Of a DNA stretch of 40,152 bases, positions 22,095 to 28,363 are shown in pieces. Under the pieces are notes generated by a model. The model searched no databases, was not told the origin of the DNA, and worked only from the letters and a program-made list of their open reading frames with translations. Positions within the stretch are counted from its first letter, which is position 1. Each line of letters opens with the position of its first letter. A program made the position numbers and the translations under genes. Origin of the DNA: a virus; the IMG/VR virus record IMGVR_UViG_3300029787_000120, positions 1 through 40,152 of that record; one strand, 5' to 3'.

Positions 22095-22805
22095 CTATAA
22101 CTCTGTAACTGCTGTTCTTTCTTTGTAAGCACCTACATAGTCAACGGTAAGTGTTTTTGCAGCAGCAGCACCATTTTGAATACCAAAGGAGAGAGCAAGC
22201 TCTTCATCGTCTGGTGCATTAGTGCTAACCACTGTGCCAGCTAGAACATTATTTTGGTAAACATGAAACTTTTGATCTTTTGGATCATAAATAAATCCTA
22301 ATGTCATAAAAGTGTCATCTGCCAAAGAGTTAGGCAAAGTTAAAGTAGATTGTGTGCTGTCTTTTTCAACAATAAAGCTGATAGTTGCAGCTCCATCTGA
22401 TTTTAAAAAGAACACACCATCTGTTACATCCAATGGTGTTGTGTCAGTTAGTTGTAAACCAGCGACAATATCAGACTGAGTAGCGTCATTAGTTTTAAAT
22501 CTAATGTGAAACCCGATCTGTTTGCCTGCTTCATACTTATAACCTTCCTTCACCAATTGAAAAAAGTCGTGGTCATTATCAGCATCGTCATTGGTAATCA
22601 ACAACAACCCGCCGTCACCGTCAGTTAAGGCCTCACTGGCGTTACCAGAGCCACCTTCTGTTGTTGTTATTGTCCAATCAGACGCTAGGTAAGTATCAAA
22701 ATCATTAAAGTATTGATGATACTTGTGTGGTGCAGGTGCTTTTAATTTACCTAATGTTCCGTCAGACGAGACATTGGTAACACCCGAAGTAAAATGCGTA
22801 GTCAT
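22095..22805 (-). CDS. Virion protein with jelly-roll-like pattern, 236 aa
   Basis: The ATG at 22805 has an AGGAGG eight bases upstream. The sequence is Thr/Asp-rich with alternating strands (YFNDFDTYLASDWTITTTEG, QIGFHIRFKTNDATQSDIVA, FHVYQNNVLAGTVV), the plan of a concanavalin-type jelly roll with a Trp/Asp entry strand. Such proteins are common as head-decoration or carbohydrate-binding virion parts in marine phages, as I recall. It is the first gene behind the promoter at 22872–22900, so this promoter would start the second virion block. Confidence 0.6.
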   Translation of the reverse strand: MTTHFTSGVTNVSSDGTLGKLKAPAPHKYHQYFNDFDTYLASDWTITTTEGGSGNASEALTDGDGGLLLITNDDADNDHDFFQLVKEGYKYEAGKQIGFHIRFKTNDATQSDIVAGLQLTDTTPLDVTDGVFFLKSDGAATISFIVEKDSTQSTLTLPNSLADDTFMTLGFIYDPKDQKFHVYQNNVLAGTVVSTNAPDDEELALSFGIQNGAAAAKTLTVDYVGAYKERTAVTEL

Positions 22806-22871
22806 AATCAGCCTCCTATAAAATTAGCCATTGCAAACACCATGCCTGCAACAATCATTTCTACAGTATTG

Positions 22872-22900
22872 ATAATACTCTTTGGCTCTTATTTACGCAA
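22872..22900 (-). promoter_or_regulatory. Putative promoter of the second virion block, with inverted repeat
   Basis: In the gap 22806–22907, minus strand, TTGCGT (22895–22900), 17-base spacer, TATTAT (22872–22877) fit a sigma70 promoter. A perfect 6-base inverted repeat AGTATT-N3-AATACT (22865–22879) covers the −10 and could be an operator or a small hairpin. A 16-codon frame at the leader was seen but is not called a gene. Confidence 0.5.
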
Positions 22901-22907
22901 CTACGAA

Positions 22908-23408
22908 CTAGCTGTAAGGGTTTTTACCATTAAGCTTATTTAGATGATCTATTGTGGTTTTAGCATCAATATGCAAGATACCATAGCCACCTGCGTCTTG
23001 CCACGCCTTAATATTACTTTGTTTATCGTCAATCAACACATGTCCTGGTCTAGCAAACACAGCTTTGTCTTTGCCTTTTAGCGTGCATGTGATGATAACG
23101 CTTGGGTGCACATATTTTCTAATCCAATCAATCTTATCTTTGGTAGCTTTGTCTCTGTTAACCATGCCAGAGCAAGATAAGATCTCCCAATCAATACCAC
23201 AATTCTTGCAATAATTAACCAAAGTCTGCATATCTTTCATAGGCGGTAGATCTCTAAATAAACCAGCATTAGTAAACTTTAGTTTTTGATCGTCATAGTC
23301 TGCCTGTCTATCAAATGGTCCGTTAAGATACTTAGAGCTTTCTACACCACGGACGAAGTCCGCTAAGACTCCGTCCATATCAACGAATATTTTGGTTATT
23401 TCTGGCAT
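22908..23408 (-). CDS. HAD-superfamily 5'-nucleotidase / deoxyribonucleotidase (NT5C-like), 166 aa
   Basis: Motif I is FVDMDGVLADF with Asp10 and Asp12, the nucleophile and acid of HAD phosphatases; the VLADF ending is typical of the 5'(3')-deoxyribonucleotidase family (PF06941). Motif IV is HVLIDDKQSNIKAWQ. Motif II/III residues lie in the ILSCSG and CTLKGKDKAVF segments. Known members dephosphorylate (deoxy)nucleoside monophosphates, so the enzyme would adjust nucleotide pools in the infected cell. It is the last gene of a four-gene non-structural island with its own promoter. The length of 166 residues fits the short bacterial/phage members. Confidence 0.85.
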   Translation of the reverse strand: MPEITKIFVDMDGVLADFVRGVESSKYLNGPFDRQADYDDQKLKFTNAGLFRDLPPMKDMQTLVNYCKNCGIDWEILSCSGMVNRDKATKDKIDWIRKYVHPSVIITCTLKGKDKAVFARPGHVLIDDKQSNIKAWQDAGGYGILHIDAKTTIDHLNKLNGKNPYS

Positions 23409-23731
23409 TGTGTAGTCTCGCCTTGATAGATAAAACCATCAGGATTAAAGTAATTTATTTCCTCAGTTTCACCCCAATTATCATACATTTTGTCGCCTCT
23501 ACGACCATTGCCCATAGGCACAAGAAAATAAGTTATTTCAGTGTCAAGACCTTCGTCAAGAACAAGAACATCGCCCTCAGATGTGCTTCTAAGATTATCC
23601 TCTGACCAAGCCTCATCAATATTTTGAGTCTTGCGGTAAGCATGTTGAAAAGATAAGGTATCAATCAAAGCAACTTTTTTATAAGGCTTCTCGTTATTCC
23701 CAAATTCAGTAGCATGATATACAGTAATCAT
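23396..23731 (-). CDS. Hypothetical protein, 111 aa
   Basis: The product starts MITVYHATEFGNNEKPYKKV and is mixed alpha/beta with an acidic centre (STSEGDVLVLDEGLDTE) and aromatic residues near the C-terminus (GETEEINYFNPDGFIYQG). It overlaps the start of the nucleotidase gene by 13 bases, implying coupled translation. The MxxVYHATE beginning might recall ADP-ribosyltransferase-like or RES-type beginnings, but no supporting motifs were found, so no function is assigned. Confidence 0.6.
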   Translation of the reverse strand: MITVYHATEFGNNEKPYKKVALIDTLSFQHAYRKTQNIDEAWSEDNLRSTSEGDVLVLDEGLDTEITYFLVPMGNGRRGDKMYDNWGETEEINYFNPDGFIYQGETTQCQK

Positions 23732-23743
23732 AATTTTGCCTCC

Positions 23744-24052
23744 TTAATAGTGCAAAGGACTGGTCGTATTATTCCAGTCAAGTTCATTAGGATCTTCTTC
23801 ATTTTCCCAATCTTTGTATGTTGTTAATAATTTTTCATTAAGATCGTGAAAGTTAGCATCTTCTAAAGCTGAGAACATAGTCTCCATTATATCGCTACCG
23901 CACCATTTTAAATACTTGGACACAACTAACCCAAGAACTTCTGCGTCAGTAACCTTTGGATCATTTGGATCAATGTATGCTGTTTGTCTAACCAACTTAA
24001 CAACCTGTGGCATTAAGTCTTTTATCACATCATCACTTGATTTATATTTCAT
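23744..24052 (-). CDS. Hypothetical protein, 102 aa
   Basis: The protein is helical and acidic, starting MKYKSSDDVIKDLMPQVVKL and ending with an Asp/Glu/Asn-rich tail. The ATG overlaps the stop of the DUF2958-like gene by one base. A segment near residues 34–65 (VTDAEVLGLVVSKYLKWCGS) would form helices with a hydrophobic face. No family is recognised. It belongs to the island 22908–24348. Confidence 0.6.
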   Translation of the reverse strand: MKYKSSDDVIKDLMPQVVKLVRQTAYIDPNDPKVTDAEVLGLVVSKYLKWCGSDIMETMFSALEDANFHDLNEKLLTTYKDWENEEDPNELDWNNTTSPLHY

Positions 24053-24348
24053 TATGCTATCCCCGCATATTCAGCCAAGGTTTTATCTGGATTCCACCAA
24101 GCATCTCTCTCGATTTTCATACCAAAAGGCAAATCCAAATCTTCAAGCTCTTTAAGGTTTACATAACCTAACTCTGGGTAACCAAGATCACAAAGACCAA
24201 ACATAAGTCCAGTATCTTCATCATATTCTGTGATTAACCAAGTGCCAATACCAGCTGGATTAAATAACTTTAACCACGGCTTGTCGACATTTGCATCACC
24301 AACATTCTTTGCAAGTTTGTTTTTAATTTCTTTTGTAATTAATTTCAT
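24052..24348 (-). CDS. DUF2958-like protein, 98 aa
   Basis: The start MKLITKEIKNKLAKN, then KLFNPAGIGTWLITEYDED, FGLCDLGYPELGYVNLKELE and LPFGMKIERD follow the order I know for DUF2958 (a small domain found on plasmids and phages: MKLLTKE…K.F.P…TWY.TE…FFGL.D…ELGYFSL.EL…G.P.ERD). Biochemical function is unknown to me. It is the first gene behind the promoter at 24390–24417, with an AAGGAGGG SD. Confidence 0.75.
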   Translation of the reverse strand: MKLITKEIKNKLAKNVGDANVDKPWLKLFNPAGIGTWLITEYDEDTGLMFGLCDLGYPELGYVNLKELEDLDLPFGMKIERDAWWNPDKTLAEYAGIA

Positions 24349-24389
24349 AGTCCCTCCTTTTGATTACAAATTAATTTACTCACATAGTT

Positions 24390-24417
24390 ATATTATCAAA
24401 TATACACAAATATGCAA
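24390..24417 (-). promoter_or_regulatory. Putative promoter of the 22908–24348 island
   Basis: Minus strand: TTGCAT (24412–24417), 16-base spacer, TAATAT (24390–24395), followed by AACTATGTGAG and an AAAAGGAGGG SD. It matches the promoter/leader at 4419–4495 over the −10 and downstream block. It lies just after the terminator that ends the capsid operon. Confidence 0.5.
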
Positions 24418-24453
24418 CTATTTATACAAATTAACATAACTTATTTTAGACAT

Positions 24454-24478
24454 AAAAAAAGGGCCAGTTAAGGCCCTT
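24454..24478 (-). terminator. Intrinsic terminator after the capsid gene
   Basis: Read on the minus strand, AAGGGCC, a 6-base loop (TTAACT) and GGCCCTT form a perfect 7-bp stem (24459–24478) followed by a run of seven T. It stands 40 bases after the capsid stop codon. The remainder of the 170-base gap 24349–24518 holds the promoter at 24390–24417. Confidence 0.9.
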
Positions 24479-24518
24479 CAATGTAATACTGAGGTAAAAA
24501 GTGTATTACTACTTCAAT

Positions 24519-25436
24519 CTATGCACCTTGAGATCCAAAGATTCCTCTCCAATCAGAGAAACCAAATGAATATCTTTCTCTAGCCTTATATCTGATGTTG
24601 CCAGTTGAAAAGTCTGGTTCCATAGAAGTCTCCATTGGAGATCTTTGGAACATTTTAAGACCTTCACCTGCGCTGTTTACAGATGTAAGAATAAAGTATG
24701 CGTCCGGATCAGTTAGATAATGATTAACTGAATAGCCACCAGGCATGACACCTGTGTTTCTAATCGCGTTAATATCGTTATCAGCAGTTCCAGATCTTAA
24801 CTGAGAGTTTAATATTCTGTCAGCCACAAATACTAATTGTGGTGGGACAATAATTTTGTCCGCCTGAACAGATATAGTAAGTCCTCTGTCATCTGTAAAT
24901 GTTGATATATCGATAAGATTATCTTCCAATGACGCCTCATTCAAGTCAGCCATGGTTGTTGCTCTATTCGCAGCTGAACCACCACCGGAAAGTGGGTGAT
25001 CTGTTGCAATTAAAGATTTACCATCACCGCCTGTAAAGCTAGATGAGAAAGCATTGTTAAGAACATCAGCTCCTTTGACTTCCTTAGTGTTAGCCATTGA
25101 TTTTGCTAATGCTTTTACATATCTTTTTCCGAGACTGTCATAAAGATTGTCTTCAACTGCTTCTTCGGTTAAAGCAAACGCTAACGCCACGGTATCGTGT
25201 GTATAACGTGCACTGTAACTTTCAGATGCGTTGTCAAATTGAACCCCTTGTCCTTCAGACTTAAGTGGTGCGGAACCAAATCCTGTAATTAATACTTCTT
25301 CTTCAAATGCTCTGTTTGAATCTTCGATAACGAAAATATCTTCATATTCGTTCTCATAAGAGTCATAGGACATTCCAAAAAGGGCATTAAGACCGGGCTC
25401 TAGCTCTTTTGCTAATTGTGCTCTTGATATAGCCAT
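24519..25436 (-). CDS. Major capsid protein, 305 aa
   Basis: The product starts MAISRAQLAKELEPGLNALF and has the size and position expected for a phage major capsid protein: after portal and scaffold, last before a strong terminator. Segments ALAFALTEEAVEDNLYDSLG (a helix like the spine helix of the HK97 fold), SLIATDHPL, LVFVADRILNSQLRSGTADN and AYFILTSV alternate as expected, and the C-terminus ends with aromatic strands (RYSFGFSDWRGIFG). I recall such 'IATDHPL…' motifs from capsid proteins of marine podophages and Mu-like heads. The SD GGAGA precedes the ATG. No protease gene was found nearby, and there is no evident N-terminal delta domain. Confidence 0.85.
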   Translation of the reverse strand: MAISRAQLAKELEPGLNALFGMSYDSYENEYEDIFVIEDSNRAFEEEVLITGFGSAPLKSEGQGVQFDNASESYSARYTHDTVALAFALTEEAVEDNLYDSLGKRYVKALAKSMANTKEVKGADVLNNAFSSSFTGGDGKSLIATDHPLSGGGSAANRATTMADLNEASLEDNLIDISTFTDDRGLTISVQADKIIVPPQLVFVADRILNSQLRSGTADNDINAIRNTGVMPGGYSVNHYLTDPDAYFILTSVNSAGEGLKMFQRSPMETSMEPDFSTGNIRYKARERYSFGFSDWRGIFGSQGA

Positions 25437-25447
25437 AATTTATCTCC

Positions 25448-26035
25448 TTATGCTAAACCAGCACCTTTCTGTCCCATTATGTGATTTTGAATCACACAAA
25501 GAACATTGGTGTTAGCCGATGAAACATCGTCGTTATCAGGATCCTGAGATATATCTAACGCTTTGAGCGGTAGTGTAGCTGTAGTAGCTCCAGTACCAAC
25601 ATCAAGTTCTGCGTTGGAAATCCCAGACGAAGTATCGCCAACTGGTGATCCGTCAACAATGTCGAAATTTCCAAACAAGTCTGCTACTGGCATTGCAGCA
25701 TCAGCTTGTAATTCAAAAACAACATTAGGATCATCAATGACGCTTGCAACTATATCTGATGCAGCAATGCTGCCCGGATAATAGTTATTAAACACTTGTT
25801 CGCCTGTTGTTGGATCAGTGTATTGAACGCCGTTAAACACACCGACAATTGGAACAGTGCCAGAAGCTGCATGTCTACCAATTACACCAGCAGTAAGCTG
25901 AGTAACCAAGTCTCCTTGGAATATTGGTGTCGTTGCTCCACTAGCAATCCTATATCTAGATTGACCTCCAGAATAAGGCGCTCCGCTCATCATACGAACA
26001 GGTTTACATCCAAATGGGCTGTTATTATTAGCCAT
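25448..26035 (-). CDS. Capsid-associated protein, probable decoration protein, 195 aa
   Basis: The product starts MANNNSPFGCKPVRMMSGAP and is Gly/Ala/Val-rich with many short strands (VPIVGVFNGVQYTD, FNNYYPGSIAASDIVAS, VVFELQADAAMPVAD). It lies 11 bases before the capsid gene in the same operon, the usual place of a head-decoration or stabilising protein. It could equally be a second shell subunit. No enzymatic motif is present. Confidence 0.65.
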   Translation of the reverse strand: MANNNSPFGCKPVRMMSGAPYSGGQSRYRIASGATTPIFQGDLVTQLTAGVIGRHAASGTVPIVGVFNGVQYTDPTTGEQVFNNYYPGSIAASDIVASVIDDPNVVFELQADAAMPVADLFGNFDIVDGSPVGDTSSGISNAELDVGTGATTATLPLKALDISQDPDNDDVSSANTNVLCVIQNHIMGQKGAGLA

Positions 26036-26059
26036 TGTATATTCTCCTATATATGATTG

Positions 26060-26545
26060 TTACTTTTTCCCAAAAGTAACATTAGATCTCCTATCAGAGT
26101 CATACTTTACATACCTGCCGTCTTTTTTTGATTCATTAAACATATTATTGTCCAACGCATCTTTTTTTCTTGCAGTTTGTTCCTCGTAATAAGCATTACG
26201 CTCATTCTTGGTTTCAATTGGTATTTTCGCTAATAAAAGACCTTCACTATAAACTAAACCAGCGTGTCTTGAATTTTCGTCAGCTACAGGTAAAGCATAT
26301 TCTGTAGGTAAGTCTGTACCTCTTACGAGTTCCCATCCTTCTCTAAGTCGTCTACTTACATTAGCAACGTCCTGCTGTCCCAGCATAGATTCTCTTATCC
26401 ATCGATATTCGTATCCCTCTGGTGGTGCAGGTGTTTCAAGTTTTCTTACTGGTCTCCATGGTTGTCTACGAGTATTATTAGCGTGATTCTCGGATTCACG
26501 GGAATTTCTGGAATGTGTCATATCATTATTTTCTTTAGTTGTCAT
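26060..26545 (-). CDS. Charged virion-module protein, 161 aa
   Basis: The N-terminal 35 residues are polar and disordered-looking. The core (PPEGYEYRWIRESMLGQ, VANVSRRLREGWELVRGTDL) is a family I have seen among head genes of marine phages, from memory, with the E-x-R-W-I-R pattern. It ends with a basic helix and KSDRR-like tail (KYDSDRRSNVTFGKK). The start overlaps the scaffold stop by four bases; a start at the internal ATG (codon 9) is possible. Function unknown. Confidence 0.65.
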   Translation of the reverse strand: MTTKENNDMTHSRNSRESENHANNTRRQPWRPVRKLETPAPPEGYEYRWIRESMLGQQDVANVSRRLREGWELVRGTDLPTEYALPVADENSRHAGLVYSEGLLLAKIPIETKNERNAYYEEQTARKKDALDNNMFNESKKDGRYVKYDSDRRSNVTFGKK

Positions 26546-27474
26546 TTTGCCTCCCTGGACTGTATGCGTTGTTTTTCTTTAGCAACGGACTTAATCCACG
26601 CGTCTTCCGACATACCATGTGGTTTTAATCCACGGAGTCTGGCAACTTCAGATTTTGAAAATTGCACACCGTTCTTTTTGCCTTGTGTTTTTTGCCGACC
26701 TCCTACAGAGGCTGAGGCGACTCTTTGCACAGCGGGTCTATCCTCACTTTGTTCAGCGTTTCCTGATTGTAAACCAGGATAAACTTTATAAACTCTTTGA
26801 TTTAAAGCTTCGTAATACTCATTAGAATCAGGCTCATATCCTTCATTAACGAGATTCATGTGCGTATATTGCGCATATTGTGTTGCTTCAACATCTTCAC
26901 CAAACCAACTATTCTTTGATTTCCATTCAAGTGCTTCTTGTGTTGGTTGCACAAGTGCTTCTTGTGGCTGTTGTTGATAGGTTTGTGGCTGTTGTTGACC
27001 TTGAAACGCTTGTTGATTTTGTGTATTAGCCTCTTCCTGTCTTTGTTTGGCTATACGAACTTTCTCTTTTTGTATGGATACCTCGTTTTTAAGGCTGTCA
27101 GCTTTGGATATTAAATCAGCATCGCCAGATTCATGTGCTTTTTTGTAAAGCTGATCGGCTTCGCGTTCTTTAATTTGTACTGCTTCTTCTTCTTTTGCCA
27201 ACAAATTTTGCTGATAAGTAACAGCTGCATTGTAATATTGCTGTACTTGTTGATCTTTTTGCAAAAGCTCTTGCTCTAATCTAGCTGCTTTTTCCTCAGC
27301 CTCTCTTCTTTTTGCATTAACTTTATTAATTCTTTTTGATACACCTTTGGTGTAATTTTCTAACTCATCGTCACTTGAGGGCGCTGCTACGTCCTGTTGT
27401 TCAGATTCAGTAACCTCTACCTCAATTTCTTCAACCTCAGGTTGTATTTGATTTTGTTCGTTTTCTGTCGTCAT
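26542..27474 (-). CDS. Scaffold protein, 310 aa
   Basis: It is located between portal/GroES and capsid genes. The N-terminus is very acidic (VEEIEVEVTESEQQ). A long predicted coiled coil spans about residues 40–150 (KRREAEEKAARLEQELLQKD), then a Gln-rich linker (QQPQTYQQQPQEA). The C-terminal part is basic and helical (KSEVARLRGLKPHGMSEDAW), typical for the capsid-binding end of scaffolds. Known scaffolds guide procapsid assembly and are removed before packaging. No protease motif is visible. Confidence 0.8.
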   Translation of the reverse strand: MTTENEQNQIQPEVEEIEVEVTESEQQDVAAPSSDDELENYTKGVSKRINKVNAKRREAEEKAARLEQELLQKDQQVQQYYNAAVTYQQNLLAKEEEAVQIKEREADQLYKKAHESGDADLISKADSLKNEVSIQKEKVRIAKQRQEEANTQNQQAFQGQQQPQTYQQQPQEALVQPTQEALEWKSKNSWFGEDVEATQYAQYTHMNLVNEGYEPDSNEYYEALNQRVYKVYPGLQSGNAEQSEDRPAVQRVASASVGGRQKTQGKKNGVQFSKSEVARLRGLKPHGMSEDAWIKSVAKEKQRIQSREAK

Positions 27475-27911
27475 AAGCTCACTATATCATCTGGATCAAG
27501 AATTGTGGCTATAATTTCATCATCATTGATGATTCGTACCTCTGCACCATCCTCAAGTTTAAATCTCGAACCAGAGTAGCGTCCGATTAAAACCCATTGT
27601 TTTTCTTCACACCAAGGCGTTTCTCCATACCTAGATTTATCGTTATAACAAAGCGGTCCTTTTTTAACCACATAAGCTACGACGGTTGCTAGCGCCTCAC
27701 GATCTGTTGTTTGTTTTGTTAATACAATGCCACCTTCTGTTTTTGCTTTACCAGCGTAAGGTAAAACCAACATACGCCAGCCTGTCGGTTGCGGCATCCT
27801 TTCTAAAATTGACGCATCAAGTTTTTCTGGATCAAGAACCCGGTCACTAGGATCGATATAAGCCTCAGCCACTTTTTTGTTTTGTTCTGTATTTTGTGCT
27901 GGCTCTGTCAT
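27471..27911 (-). CDS. GroES-like co-chaperonin, 146 aa
   Basis: After a polar N-terminus of about 40 residues, the sequence has the Cpn10 order: PTGWRMLVLPYAGKAKTEGG (strand plus mobile-loop region, GGIVL as in bacterial GroES), then a YVVKKGPLCYNDK strand, VLIGRYSGSRFKLEDGAEVR and INDDEIIATI at the end. These correspond to the PL.DRV…GGI.L…A.V…V..GD.V.F……YLI..E.DILA pattern of GroES (PF00166). The likely job is to cap the host GroEL and fold the capsid protein, as T4 gp31 does. Genomic placement between portal and scaffold agrees. It is longer than the ~97 residues of bacterial GroES because of the N-terminal extension and a larger central loop. Confidence 0.85.
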   Translation of the reverse strand: MTEPAQNTEQNKKVAEAYIDPSDRVLDPEKLDASILERMPQPTGWRMLVLPYAGKAKTEGGIVLTKQTTDREALATVVAYVVKKGPLCYNDKSRYGETPWCEEKQWVLIGRYSGSRFKLEDGAEVRIINDDEIIATILDPDDIVSL

Positions 27912-28090
27912 ATTTGTTTTCCCATGTCACTTATTGCGTTTGCAATATAGTATAAAGCAGAAAGCTCTCCTTGCAAATATTTATAATGTTCAATATCTTT
28001 CAAGCCACCAGACATTAGGGTTTCTTGTATCTGTTGCTCCCGGCTAGCAATAACTTTCTTAATATTATCGATTACTTGAATTTCGTCCAT
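27908..28090 (-). CDS. Small hypothetical protein, 60 aa
   Basis: A helical, amphipathic 60-residue protein (MDEIQVIDNIKKVIASREQQ, then a second helix LQGELSALYYIANAISDMGK). It overlaps the GroES-like gene by four bases and is three bases after the basic protein gene. I recall such two-helix proteins between portal and capsid genes of marine phages, with no known role. It may be a small head-assembly factor. Confidence 0.55.
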   Translation of the reverse strand: MDEIQVIDNIKKVIASREQQIQETLMSGGLKDIEHYKYLQGELSALYYIANAISDMGKQI

Positions 28091-28093
28091 AAA

Positions 28094-28363
28094 TTAAGAT
28101 TTTTTTGGCCTACCTCTTTTTTTTGCCGCTGGTTTTTTTGGTTTTGCTTTTTTTACTGTAGTTTTTTTCTTGGCTGGCTTTTCCTCTTCGACAACTTCGC
28201 CGTTAATTCTTGCCATCTTTTGAGCCAACCTTTCCATATTAGCTTGATGAGCTTTCTCAGCTTGCTCAAGCTTTGCTTTATGTTCAATTGCCTCTTGCTC
28301 TCTAAGAACTTTTTTTTCAGCTGCAAGTTTTTTTTGTGCCTCTAATTTATATGATGTGGTCAT
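28094..28363 (-). CDS. Coiled-coil protein with H1-like, AT-hook tail, 89 aa
   Basis: Residues 5–55 form a Lys/Glu/Ala-rich helix (LEAQKKLAAEKKVLREQEAI). The last 30 residues are Lys/Ala/Pro-rich (AKKKTTVKKAKPKKPAAKK) and end in KRGRPKKS, the R-G-R-P core of an AT-hook that binds the minor groove of AT-rich DNA. Similar histone-H1-like tails are known from bacterial nucleoid proteins. It overlaps the portal gene by four bases. A role in packaging, head DNA organisation or host gene regulation is possible; none is shown. Confidence 0.7.
   Translation of the reverse strand: MTTSYKLEAQKKLAAEKKVLREQEAIEHKAKLEQAEKAHQANMERLAQKMARINGEVVEEEKPAKKKTTVKKAKPKKPAAKKRGRPKKS

Noticed and set aside
22806-22853. 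A 16-codon frame starting MIVAGMVFAMANF in the leader before 22805.
   Set aside because: No SD and very short; it may be a leader peptide but cannot be supported.
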